Source of the DNA: Deinandra increscens subsp. villosa
Lineage: Eukaryota; Streptophyta; Magnoliopsida; Asterales; Asteraceae
Assembly (NCBI GenBank): GCA_039602395.1
Contig: JBCNJP010000006.1
Location: 50,557,502 to 50,621,501 of the forward strand
Direction: 5' to 3'
Length of the DNA: 64,000 nt
Made by a program: the position numbers and the translations under genes
Shown here: piece after piece, positions 10,360 through 21,527 of the stretch
How positions within the stretch are numbered: the first letter of the stretch is position 1
How the letters are laid out: the number at the start of each line of letters is the position of its first letter
The notes under the pieces: generated by a model
Seen by the model: only the letters and a program-made list of their open reading frames with translations
Databases searched by the model: none
Told to the model about the DNA's origin: nothing

Positions 10360-11954
10360 TCTATTCTTCATTTCCTGCAAAATGAACAAAAGAAATTAAT
10401 GTTATATCATATATTTCATAGTATAAATGACAACTCATTTATCTTTTATACTATACCTGATTATATATTTTGATTCAAATTCGAAAGTGTAATATGTTTT
10501 TCACCAATTTGATTCAATTTCAAATGTGTTCTTATTAAAGCCAGAATCATAATATTCATTCGGTCCATTGAAATCAAATTTCCAAAAGTTAACAAAACTC
10601 CAATTCACCTCCATCCCAAGGATTGTAATCTGAGATGCATCAGGAGCCTTTCTAAAAATTAAGCCACTAAATGAGATGATATATCTATAATATTCATTGA
10701 GACAATACATCAAACACTTAGAGTGCATACTAAATTGATCAAGAAATAAAACATATGTTCATTAATTGAGCCACAAAATCAGATGTACTGAAACATAAAT
10801 AGTATGTCACTGATTTGTAAATCAAAACCGGAAAAATCAAGTTCAGAACCGACGATAATGAAGCTGGAAAATCGATCAAATCTAATTCTGTTTTTTAGTA
10901 TGAACATCAATTCATACACAGATGCGTATCTAAGTTTATTGAGATACTGAAGCGAGTATTAGGGTTCCATACTTCCATATATTCATGAAATACCAAAGAA
11001 GAATTCGAGAAAAAACCGATCATGTAGCTCTCGATGGAAGATTTGAGATGAAGACTTCAGTAGAAGAAAGAGAAATGTTGATGCTTGATATGAGGATTTT
11101 GATCAAGACGGATCTTGCGGCGAGAGAGGGAGGCTAGGAACCCTAATCGGAGAGAGTGAAATGACAATCTGATGCATAAATACGTCGGGTTAAAAAAAAG
11201 TCCAAACCAGGATCCATTTATAAAATGATCCGCGCGTTTTCTCAGATTTTAGTGTGATTTTTAAATTGAAAATTCTGAAAAAATTACACATCAGCAAATA
11301 CATATGTGGCACACCTTATAAGGTGCCACCTAGACAGTAAAAACTTGTGTTTATTATAGGTATATATAGATTAATAAGAAGTTTACGTCAGTTGTTTAAT
11401 CGTTTACGTGTTTCGATAGTTTAACTCGTCATTCTCCTCTCTCTTATGTTTTCTACTCACCGAAGTTACCAAGGTGAAAACAAACTTAACCAAAACACCT
11501 GATCATAATCATCTATATACATCTCGTGTAACGCCATCATGTGTTTTCTGGTAGATTATGCAAGTCGAAAAGGGAATGACAAATTTTGAAATGTGAGCAC
11601 CCGGATGACTACTGACTCGCGTGTAAGGCCATCATGTGTTTTCAATCTTATTGATGTGTTCTTTCTTTTTCTTTATGTACCGATCGATGCACAACATCAG
11701 TCTTCCCGGCCAATTGGTGCAAGCGACCCTTTGGCTAGCTTGGAAACACTACATACATACCTGTGTATCATTTGCACAAATGTTAAGTTGAAAGCAATTA
11801 GTAACTACGTACACTAACGCATTGAATCTAGTCATTCTTAATTGTGCAATTAATCAACATTATTAGTCTTATTCTGACATCCTTGTTTTTTATTCTGATC
11901 AAGTGCCAGTACGTAGCTGTGTTCGTATGTGGTGTAGCAGCATCCTGCTCATAA
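10360..11954. other. Non-coding spacer with a Helitron-like 3' hairpin
   Basis: No convincing gene. At 11313-11335 gtggcacaccttataaggtg followed by ccac is a near-perfect palindrome, followed by CTAG and then ttattataggtatatatag, resembling 3' ends of plant Helitron-type elements. A stretch at 11000-11165 (gatggaagatttgagatgaag, gcggcgagagaggg) resembles a 5' untranslated leader or captured gene fragment. A 74-codon frame at 11593-11817 has no recognisable domain. Confidence 0.3.
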
Positions 11955-11959
11955 TGTCT

Positions 11960-12490
11960 TGTCAAATTACTCGAATCAAATATTATAGATGCCTAAACCA
12001 ATATATCGTACCCAAAATCTGATTACAATCTCTCAAATACAAAGAATACAGATCATCAAAAAATAACCTGCAACACTCACACTCATAGCTACGATCTAAT
12101 AGTGATGCACATATGAGACTCCAAAGACGAGTAGAAACCCTAGAACAACTAAAGAAGATGACAATCAGAGAGATGAAATTAGCTGGGAGCCGTTTATGAA
12201 AAGTATCTTGTGTGTCCCCAAATAGGTGAAACCCTAAACAGCTTTATATATCATCTATCAAGCCACTGGCCCAGTCCATGACCCGCTTGTTCTTCAACTG
12301 GTCCAACACCATAGCACAGCCCATCTATACATTATCTAGCCCAGCAGCCCAAAGCATCCAATCCAGTTGCACTTAAGCCCAGTAAGGATCAGATCCATGA
12401 CTCACATGAAACAAGAAATATAAACTAAATTTTGCAAAATACACAATTTGAATTAGAGAGTAAAAAATTAAGACCGACATATTTTTAACA
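11960..12490 (-). repeat. 3' LTR of the LARD-like element
   Basis: 531 bp. On the minus strand it starts TGTTAAAAATATGTCGG and ends GAGTAATTTGACA. It carries a 12-bp insertion (around ccccaaataggt) absent from the partner. The purine tract GAGGGGG lies directly upstream at 12491-12497. Confidence 0.9.
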
Positions 12491-15400
12491 CCCCCTCTTA
12501 ATTCAAACTGTAACTTTATTAAACAAGTTTAATATTGTAAGAAAACTAATATCAAGCACTTAAAATCATTTTAAGCACATGGTTCACCAAAAAGGATATA
12601 GAGCAGATTTGGAAGACTATCAAAGATACCAAATACGACAAACATGCAAAGAGATAACCATACTAAGCATTACAACTAAACTTTTTTCAACACAAAATTT
12701 GAATTACACTCTGCAGACACAATTTCATTATTAAATGGAGATCCTAAACAACAAGTGAATGAGACAACAATTCTATGGTGTTCTTTATGTGAAATCTATT
12801 GAGATTGACGAAGAATACTAACAGTTCATGTGATCTAAGGATTTCATTTAGCCGGCTTCAAGGTTCTACTAAAATACACAAACAAAAAAACCAGCCTTTT
12901 TTTTAAAAAAAAAAACAACAATAAATCACAACATATGTGATCAAAATAAGAAGGCCACACATAGAAAATTAACTGCATGTTTCCTTTAATTCCCATAAAG
13001 GTTAACCTAGCTATGGAGGAACACATCAGGGAACACAAAAAAACTTACAGTACCAAAAAACAGCAGCTTGTGGATTGCCACAACCCATTATCAATTAAAC
13101 GAAATGTTTGATCACAAGCAAAGAACAAAACTGTTCAAATTTTGAAGATTTTTTTCTAAAAAAAAAACTTTGGAACCACAATGTAAACCTTTCAAACATA
13201 TAAGTCCCAAAAAACTTGCACTTGTTTTATTTTCCAACACAAGTTTCAGGCATCATAAATATGAACAACATTTGTCAAAAAACTTGATTGACATATGAAG
13301 ATAGACTAAACATGATGCTAAACAAATCTTACCTCACAACAATCAGAGACACCAAGCTAGTGAATCTTAAATCAGATATGACACAAGTTATCAACCGGTG
13401 ATATGATTCAGACGAAGAGATAATATTTCAAAGCAACACAACACAATCTGTTATTTAAAGAAGACTCAAACTGACATGCAATAAACACTTTCCTTATATA
13501 AAGAAAAACCCTTGTTAAATGCATTGTTAAAACCTGAGTACACTTTAAAAAATAGTTTTTATACATTAAAAAACCTCTAATTGAATAGTGAATCTTAAAT
13601 CCACATTCAAAGAGACAAAATGTCAACAGCCATATACAGCCAAACACAAGAGAAAAACAGATCCAGAATAAGTAAAGAACCACTTGATTCTTTAATAGTA
13701 TTCAAGGACCACAACTCATAATAACTAGATCACATTAATGTCAAACCTAACAACAAAGAATCACAAACAAGATTCAACAAAGAGCAGGAGTCACAAACAT
13801 TGATGTAACCACACAACAAGATTCAAGACACAAGTTTGGTAATTTGAAATACAAGACTCAACAAACATATGTGACCGAACGAAGAGGCACACACCTCTAC
13901 ATAAACCAGAACCAAGTAAAAAAACCACATTCCGATTAACAAAGAATCACACGATTCTATAACAATATCATGATACCTATCTGATAACAACAGACAAAAG
14001 TCATATGACTTTTACGTCTAAAATCAAAATGATTGGATCAATATAAAACACAGGTTGTGAAAAACATAACTCATTTGATTTTTATCAAAAAAAAATTTAC
14101 AACTTCACAAAATATTGAACCATCAGAAAATTTGAATCACACAATTCAAAATACATGTCTGAAAAATAATGAAAACATGTGAAACCTTGTAAAGAATTTA
14201 AAGACTAATTTGATATTCTCAAAAACTTTTATGACTTTACAAGAACACAAACCAAACAGACAGAATCACAAAGATTCAAACAAATCTGACAAAACAAGAA
14301 TCACACGATCCTTTTAGATTACAGAATACAGCCAGAACAACTTCTATTTTGTATAAAATCACATGATTCTACAATAGAAGAAAACAACGCGGCTGTGACA
14401 AAATTCAAGAACAATCTTGAAACATACAACTGGTAAACACATGAACCGCACAGCTCAACAACCAGAATACAACCAAGATAAAAAATTCTGATTTAACACA
14501 AAATCACGTGATATGCAAACCAGAAAAATACCTCTCACATGAGAGAAACACACAACGCTATAAGAGATATAAAGACTAATCTTGATAATACAACAGGTTA
14601 AAATACATGAACCACACAGTTCGACTAACCCGAAAAACAAGATTATAGACGGTAACGAAACCATGATAGGTTTAAAGAATGAAAAAAAACCACTATGAAG
14701 CAATTTTCCATATAACATCATTACAAAGAGTCAACACCAACCCCAAAATTGGACACACAACCGTGTACATGTAAAAAACTCATTCTTCATGTTCATGGAA
14801 AATTTCAATTCAAGGAACGAAAAAAACAAAACACATGTAATTTGTTTCTCAGTATTTGTTCCAAGTGATTTTCCGAATAAAAACATTATTTCAAGTAATT
14901 TTTTTTATTCAAATAGCATAATAAGCAGATGAGCACGACAAGCTTGAACCAATAATAGAATGAAACCAAGTTGAAAGATAGGAGCTGACACATGTGTATG
15001 CTAAACAAACGTAATACTTAATGACACGTACCAACCACACATTGACATATGCGTCAAGAAGAGCTACATACCAAGTAAAAAAATAATAAAACTCTTCATT
15101 CAACCCAAAATAGAGTACAAAACTCTCAACAACTTCAAATCTGACAAGAACGTTCAACTACAAACTATCACTACAATCTAATGGGAACAACAATCATACA
15201 AGAACAAAAGATCAAGATGAAACCCTAGACCAGTGATAAGAGCAAGAACTCCAGCAGATGAGACCTAAAGATCATCAACATGATGACTATGACTAATATC
15301 TCATACTTGACTAACAGATTCATACGCTCAGAAAAATGAACATGAACCCTAATCACATAAGATATCACAGATCTTCAAGGTACATGGAAAATTATATTAC

Positions 15401-16712
15401 AAAAAGCCTACACAAAAAAACAGTTCATAATAGAACATTTGCCTTTTTTTTCAACTTAGCATATTCAGCACACCAAACACACATACAAATATGAGCCATT
15501 TTTTTTCCAACCAAGTTTCATGAAAGCTAAAAATTTTCCTCAAACATACAATAAATCATGAAAAACAACTCGGAATTATATATTCCTTGCATCAACCCAT
15601 GAAAAACAATTTAGGATCATGATTTTACTTTAACCAATTGCTAACAAACCAATATCACTAATATATCAAAATTCTTCTCTAAACCTTCAAGAACAGAATA
15701 ACTTTAAACAGACACAAGAGCATATGCTCAAAAAACTGTCAAGAACCTCATATTTATTATTACCAAACAATTTGGCAGATCAAGGATACGTCAAGAAGTT
15801 TTAAATGCAACACACAAGAAATTCTCACATAGATGATGTGCAAACAGGTTTAATATACTAAAGAACCAGGAATTGAAACACAATAAAACCACATTTTCTA
15901 ACCAATAATAGTGCATCAAAAATGACTACTTAGGCAATCTGTGAAACAACAGAACTCAAATATGATAGAGAAAAACTTACCAGATAGGCGCGCTCGTAAC
16001 TAAGAGCAGTAGCCAGTTTAAGCAATTATCTTCGAGGTATATGGTTAGAAAGACAAGCGGCTAGCACCTCTCACTCGGTGTGGAAGAGTATGAAATCCTG
16101 ATTTTGTCTTCCAAATTCGTACTTTGATTCATCATACGCCTTTGATGATCCACGAAGGAGTCAAGGTTGAGGAGGAGTTTGCGAAGACCAGGATATTGCC
16201 AGATCCAACTTCCACTGAGTTCCAAATCGTGTTGTCAATCACCAAGAAAGGGCTTCAGACCAGACTGAACCGGTATCAAACCAACGATGCACTGGTTTTC
16301 CCGACCTTAACTTCGATGACACTGTGACCAAGAGCAAGTTTAACTATCGTAAAAATCCACCACCGATTAATAACTTTTTCCTTCATGAACAGAAATCGAT
16401 GAAAATTATTTTTCTTTCCCCTTCATCTTCTTCAATTTATAGTTGTTCGGAGTACAGATTCACACACGTATAGTACTAGCAGATCGGTCCGTTTTGTTGA
16501 AAACGGCCGAATTAGAGCGAGACTTTTTATATCTACAACGGAGATGATGAACGATCTGTAGATTTTTAGGCTTGGAATTTAGAACTATTTGTTGTGGAAT
16601 AAGACGGAGATAACGAACGATGAACACGAACAAAAAACCCCAGATACAAATATCATGAGTATAGCGGAAACACTAGAATCGAAATTAAAAAAAAGTCGAT
16701 CAGAACCCTAAA

Positions 16713-16725
16713 GGCTCTGATACCA
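16713..16725 (-). other. Primer binding site (initiator tRNA-Met) of the LARD-like element
   Basis: Minus strand TGGTATCAGAGCC, directly abutting the right LTR with no spacer base. Confidence 0.9.
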
Positions 16726-17244
16726 TGTCAAATTACTCGAATCAAATATCATAGATGCCTAAACCAATATATCGTACCTAAAATCTGATTACAATCTCTC
16801 AAATACAAAGAATACAGATCATCAAAAAATAACCTGCAACACTCACACTCATAGCTACGATCTAATAGTGATGCACATATGAGACTCCAAAGACGAGTAG
16901 AAACCCTAGAACAACTAAAGAAGATGACGATCAGAGAGATGAAATTAGCTGGGAGCCGTTTATGAAAAGTATCTTGTGTGTGAAACCCTAAACAGCTTTA
17001 TATATCATCTATCAAGCCACTGACACAGTCCATGACCCGCTTGTTCTTTAACTGGTCCAACACCATAGCACAGCCCATCTATACGTTATCTAGCCCAACA
17101 GCCCAAAGCATCTAATCCAGTTGCACTTAAGCCCAGTAAGGATCAGATCCATGACTCACATGAAACAAGAAATATAAACCAGATTTAGTAAAATACACAG
17201 TTTGAATTAGAGAGTAAAAAATTAAGACCGACATATTTTTAACA
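16726..17244 (-). repeat. 5' LTR of the LARD-like element
   Basis: 519 bp, same termini as the partner at 11960-12490. The sequences align along their whole length apart from one 12-bp gap and about 14 mismatches, five of them clustered at 17178-17206. Confidence 0.9.
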
Positions 17245-17512
17245 TGTCTGTTGTGATAATTAAGCTTTGGTGGCTTCTGATGGAGAAATTAACATCCATC
17301 AACTGGCCGGATAGGTGTTGTTGTTTACCCAATAGGAGGAGGTGTGGTTAATTGGTCAGGCTTATTATTACGGAGATTTTGATCAAAAGGAAGGGTGTTA
17401 AATTAAACCCAATTGACTATCTCATCTTCTAAACCAATCAAAGGATGCTAAAAAACGGAGTCATGGAGCTTCCAACCCTTTGTGCTAACCCTCATTAATT
17501 CTCTATGTAGAT

Positions 17513-17659
17513 TTGCTCTCACTAGCTTTGTCGGTTTTCCTATTCGCGTTAATTGCTGGGCTTGTTAAGGATTGGGTGGTTGTGCTGCTTTCAGCAATTC
17601 TGTTTGCTGGCACAAAGTTCTCAACTGTCAATCTGGTCAGTTATGCCGGCATAGGGAAT
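17513..17659 (+). pseudogene. Exon scrap resembling a sugar-phosphate/phosphate translocator
   Basis: A plus-strand stretch reads LSLALSVFLFALIAGLVKDW and continues VVVLLSAILFAGTKFSTVNL and VSYAGIG. The order VxKDWVVVLLSA, LFA.TK.., N L..Y matches two membrane segments near the C-terminus of plant TPT-family (drug/metabolite superfamily) sugar-phosphate or nucleotide-sugar translocators. A splice-acceptor-like tgtag precedes it. It is about 49 codons of a protein normally over 300, with no other exons nearby, and the frame then runs into AT-rich DNA. It is most likely a dead duplicated exon; the family assignment is from memory of the motif. Confidence 0.4.
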
Positions 17660-17690
17660 TTTTATTTTCAACTTCTATTCATTTACTTAA

Positions 17691-18126
17691 TTATGAATAG
17701 GACTAGGACCTGTTTTATCTTAAACAAATCAAATCAAAAGATTCAACTAAAAAAAGGAACAGGTGAAATTTGTAATCATAATGTGTTTTCTAATTAACAG
17801 ATATATATATATATTGGACCAAAAAGAGCTTGTGGTTAACCAAACTCGATCTGTCTTCATTTTTTGACCCGTTTTGTCTTGTCCCTTGACGCCTCTATCT
17901 AGTTAATACGAAGTGGTTGGAAGAAAGTACATACTATTGATGCAGCCATTGCATACAGTAACTACAAGTTAAAGAAGGAAACCGCTTTACAATGAAAATT
18001 ACAAGCTTTCTGCAATGGGAACCGCATCTTCCCCGAAATCATATTCTGTTCAGATTGAAATCTCACAAATATGTATGTTACACAGTTACAGTTGTAAAGT
18101 GCAACAGGTCCTAGTCCTATTCATAA
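17691..18126. repeat. 24-bp perfect inverted repeat with nearby direct repeat
   Basis: The 24 bases at 17691-17714 (ttatgaataggactaggacc plus tgtt) recur as an exact reverse complement at 18103-18126. A 19-bp direct repeat (atgtatgttacacagttac) occurs at about 18071-18089 and 18127-18146. Both sit just downstream of the orphan GST exon and suggest a local rearrangement. Confidence 0.75.
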
Positions 18127-18190
18127 TATGTATGTTACACAGTTACTCAGAAAAACACGTCTAGGTGTTTTTTGTACATTATTATAACTT

Positions 18191-18541
18191 TTATTCCTCG
18201 TTTCCATATTTCTTTCGCATGTATTGAACAAAGCCTAAGATTTTTGGCAAGTCGGGAAGCGAGTTAGACACGCTTGCTTTGTTCTGAATGCATCGTTTAG
18301 CCCAAGCAATCAGTTTCGGGCACTCGTGGTCAAAGTTGAGGTTCCCATAGGTTTCATAGGCTTGAAACCATGAATAAAATGGGATCAAAGATACATCAAG
18401 GTACCCAAAGGTTTCACCTCCAAAGTAAGGTTTGTCTCCAAGCTCTCCTTGAAGCAATTTCAAGCATTCTATGAACTCATTCCTTGATGCTTCGTGTTCT
18501 TCCCCTTTTGTTGTGTACAGTTTTTTCCCACTTTGGTATAG
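18191..18541 (-). pseudogene. Orphan exon 2 of a tau-class glutathione S-transferase
   Basis: After a splice acceptor (CAG before 18541) the frame encodes 116 residues and a stop, beginning LYQSGKKLYTTKGEEHEASR and ending KKYGNEE. This is the all-helical C-terminal domain of plant tau GSTs, which forms the hydrophobic substrate site; YFGGETFGYLDVSLIPFYSW is the conserved core. It is about 80% identical to the same exon of the intact gene at 30787-31724 and has exactly the same length (351 bp). No stop or frameshift is present, yet no exon 1 (thioredoxin-like GSH-binding domain with the catalytic Ser) is found in the 12 kb upstream. Either exon 1 was lost in duplication or it was displaced by insertions. 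Alone it cannot be an active transferase. Confidence 0.85.
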
Positions 18542-18547
18542 CTGCAT

Positions 18548-19467
18548 GCATTTTCGTATATGAACTTAAACGTACAAAATATCACAAAATCAATAAGTGA
18601 CAAGGAAGGATTTTACAATACTAATAAGTTTTGCTCATTATGGATTTGTTTTTTTTATTGCCTTAGTGGCAACGGATGTGGAAGTCACTCATTTAGGGAT
18701 TACAAGCAAAAATATTGAAATTCACTGTATAATTGATTCTCATATATTTCTCCTTGATCTCCTCGTGACATTCTATCCCTTTTAACCATTTAGCTTGTGG
18801 TTTTCTGAGAAAAGATCTCCAGAAAACTAAAAAACCAATATTTTTTTCTCTATAACTTCTTCATATATTAATAAATTTTAAATAGAATTTCAACAAAAAG
18901 TTTATAATTTTATTAGCTTTATTTATGAGAAAAAAAATTAAAAAAATAAAAAGTTTAGTGATTTTTTATTAGTGGATCATGCAATAGTACTAATAGTATT
19001 GGCATTCATAAACCAATTTTATATTACTGTTGCATAGTGTTTTATTAATTTCAAGCTAAAACTCGAATTTTATTTTATTTTTTAAAAAAACTTGATAATG
19101 TTTTTAAAGTTTTTTTATTTTTCCAGTATTCTTAAAATTATGAAAGAAACATATAAAACAAGTTTTAAAAAATATTTGTTTTCTTGGATTTTTGCAAAAT
19201 ATTGGTTTTCTATAGAACCCAACCCGTGGTTTCCTTCTATATTTTGTTTTCCTTTATATTTATATTTGGGAAAAAGACCAAAGTACCCCTTTTGATCAAC
19301 ATTGGGACAAAATTAGCCCCTTGATATTTTGTGTCCTCAAAATTACCCTACCCCAACGATCGTTAACTCCCCTCCGCAACGTTCGCACGACCATGTTCTC
19401 CTCCAATCATTGAGTGCCACGTACCCACAATGGTCGTCCACCACCGGAACGACCGTCAAACTCCACT
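18548..19467. other. AT-rich spacer upstream of the orphan GST exon
   Basis: Where the missing GST exon 1 would be expected there is only AT-rich DNA with poly-T and poly-A runs (18830-19150). No GST, transposon terminus or RNA gene is recognisable. Sequence becomes more GC-rich from about 19270. Confidence 0.4.
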
Positions 19468-19614
19468 ACGGGAAAAGTGAATGGTCACCACGACCTTTCT
19501 GGAAAAGTAAACGGTCGCCAAGACTGTAACTACCGGAACGGTCATCAAACTCTCCTTTAGGAAAGGTGAACGGTCGCCACGACCCTTCGGGAAAAGTGAA
19601 CGGTCGTCAAGACC
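19468..19614. repeat. Degenerate short repeats with core gaacggtcgccaagacc
   Basis: Four diverged copies of a unit like gggaaaagtgaacggtcgcc followed by acgacc occur between 19468 and 19614, with further copies of the gaccgt/acggtc word on both strands from about 19350 to 19700. The palindromic relation of acggtc and gaccgt gives local hairpin potential. No coding evidence. Confidence 0.5.
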
Positions 19615-19890
19615 GTATGTGGTGACGTGACAGACTGTGATTGGCTCTATGAACTTACGATCGTCAAGACCGTAACTACGGTCATTGACGACCGTTCTTT
19701 AGTGGCTATTTTGAAGGGGAAAAGTCAAAGGGCTATTTTAGTCTCTAAGTTGGTCAACGTAGCTATTTGCTTTATATTTTCTAGGTGTCCTTGTAAAATT
19801 AATCACAAATATACAAGAAGTTAGGACCCTTTAAACCATCGTTTATTAGATGGCATCAGAACAAGGTTTAACCTAAACCACAAAACTTAA

Positions 19891-20276
19891 TGTTAGAAAT
19901 TCGAATGCTTGGATTCTCTAGAAAACGTGATACACTTTCAGACTGAATATCTTGAGGGTTCGCCTAAGAAATCTGTCGGATACGATCTGGAGATCTTATG
20001 GAATTCGAGAATTTTGAGAGTGATGAACGAACCAGAAAGGGAAAACATAATCGTACTAATCCAGGGGGAGCGTATATGCAGTTAATTTGGATAACTGCAA
20101 ATCGAATTTGAACCAAATTACACAACTGGTCCCTCAAATTTTATTAATGACATCCCCTTAGACCCCGCTCTTTCGGGGGCCCTGCCCCCGAACCCCCTGC
20201 ACCACCAAACCCGACCAATATATGTTAGAAGACGTATCGATCCATAATTAATCCAATTAATTATACTAAAATAGCA
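19891..20276 (-). repeat. Putative 3' LTR of the split copia remnant
   Basis: On the minus strand a purine tract (ATGGGGGAGGAACGT) is followed by TGCTATTTTAGTAT at 20276, and a CGAATTTCTAACA end occurs at 19891, giving a 386-bp TG...CA block. It contains a GC palindrome (cgggggccctgcccccg near 20174-20190). It lies downstream of the minus-strand pol at 26723-28425 once the element at 20327-26273 is removed. No partner LTR is visible, so the borders are tentative. Confidence 0.35.
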
Positions 20277-20326
20277 ACGTTCCTCCCCCATTTTAGTATA
20301 ATCCATGATTAAACTAAATAACCATC

Positions 20327-20767
20327 TATAGAGGCTAGATTATGAGGCTTGTAATATTAAATAGTTTGGGCTAGGCTTAGAGGGTTTAATTAGTTTAGTA
20401 GACTAGTTTTCTTGGGTTTACTATTGGGCTTGAGGGTTTTCGTTGGGTTTACCATTAGGGTTTAAAGGCCCAATTGTAAACTCATGGGGTGGCTATATAA
20501 ACCCCATGAGTTCACCATTGTAGGGGGCTGGTTTACGACTTTAGGAGCAGCCAAGGTGATTACGATCGTAAACCCGAGAGGATCAAGTTTACGATTACAA
20601 GATTTGTACCCGACAAGTTCATCTTGTGTGCAAAATCAGGTTTTTATCGTTTATATTTATCGTATTCTTCGATTTCTTCTCTTATCTTTCTTGAATCACT
20701 AGTCTAAACGGATTCCTTACGTTTAGATTAGATAATATCGTGAACGAGTGTTGTTTCTGGACCAACA
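20327..20767 (+). repeat. 5' LTR of the gag-only element
   Basis: Starts TATAGAGGC (the partner has TGTAGAGGC, so the first dinucleotide has mutated G to A) and ends GGACCAACA. A TATA box (tatataa) lies at 20494-20500. About 9 substitutions separate it from the 3' LTR. Confidence 0.9.
20480..20511 (+). promoter_or_regulatory. TATA box inside the loop of an 11-bp perfect palindrome
   Basis: Arms actcatggggt (20480-20490) and accccatgagt (20501-20511) are exact reverse complements; the 10-base loop is ggctatataa, which contains the TATA box. The same structure is intact in the 3' LTR (25986-26017). Transcription should start near 20530. Confidence 0.7.
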
Positions 20768-20769
20768 AT

Positions 20770-20782
20770 TGGTATCAGAGCC
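20770..20782 (+). other. Primer binding site (initiator tRNA-Met) of the gag-only element
   Basis: tggtatcagagcc two bases after the LTR end. Confidence 0.9.
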
Positions 20783-20859
20783 AAGAAACGAGTGTTTCGT
20801 GGTTCTCACGATATTGATTTAAGAGATCTAATGGTTTTTGTGAGTTTTTCTTGAGTGTT

Positions 20860-21250
20860 TCAGGTTTACGATCGAGTTTTCTGAGTTTTCTGGGCAGTTT
20901 ATGGTGTTTACGACATTTTCTGGGCAGTTTTTGGTGTTTGCGATTTGGTGTTCTTCGTGTTCTTCATCAACTTTGTGTTTACGACCTGGAAATTGGAGTT
21001 TACGACTTCAAGACGCGATCTTTGGACGTTTACGATCGAGAAATTCGAGTTTACGACTTCAAGATCCGAGCTTTGAGTGTTTACGATTTTTCTCAATCGG
21101 AATCGCGTTTACGATTTTTCTCAATCGGAATCGTGTTTACGACTTGTCTTAATCGGAATCGTTGTTTACGACTGTTCTCGATCGGAATCAGTTTCACGAC
21201 CGAGTTTACGATCCGAAGGTGTTTACGATCGGAAATAGGGTTCACGATCG
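20860..21250 (+). repeat. TTTACGA-rich leader repeats
   Basis: The untranslated leader repeats gtttacgac/gtttacgat many times. Between about 21075 and 21240 it becomes a degenerate tandem array with a unit of about 28-30 bp (gtttacgatttttctcaatc then ggaatc). The same heptamer occurs in the R-U5 part of the LTR. It is open in two frames by virtue of the repeats; I do not regard it as coding. Confidence 0.65.
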
Positions 21251-21527
21251 GAAATTAGTTTGCGGCAAAAAGTCATTATTTCACACTTTCACGGAAACGG
21301 ACATAACTTTTGACTCGTTTGGAGTTAGAAGCTCAAATTTTAACACGACGTTCGTGACAACAAGCCCCATAATTACACCAGACTAATGTCTAGGGGAGCT
21401 CGTTTGGACCCCCAAATTCCACTCCGAAGGCCTCCGTTTTCGCGTTTTAAGTTTTTGACACTATTCTTTGAATAGTACTTTTGCCGATTTTTCAAATTTT
21501 CAAAGGCTGCATATCTAAAGAAAGAAA

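Larger units (their letters stand above)
11960..17244 (-). mobile_element. Complete LTR retrotransposon without recognisable gag/pol (LARD-like)
   Basis: A 5285-bp element bounded by the exact 5-bp duplication tgtct (11955-11959 and 17245-17249). It has two LTRs, a primer site adjoining the right LTR and a polypurine tract (minus strand AAGAGGGGG) adjoining the left LTR, so it reads leftward. The 4.2-kb interior is A-rich on the plus strand and has no frame over about 90 codons. I find no zinc knuckle, DTG protease, integrase or YVDD motif, so it must be mobilised in trans if at all. A short gene-like island lies at about 16060-16330. LTRs differ by one 12-bp indel and roughly 14 substitutions. 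Confidence 0.9.

Noticed and set aside
20851..21258. 135-codon plus-strand frame rich in VYD and LR residues
   Set aside because: Created by the TTTACGA repeats in the leader; two overlapping frames are equally open, the mark of a repeat rather than a gene.
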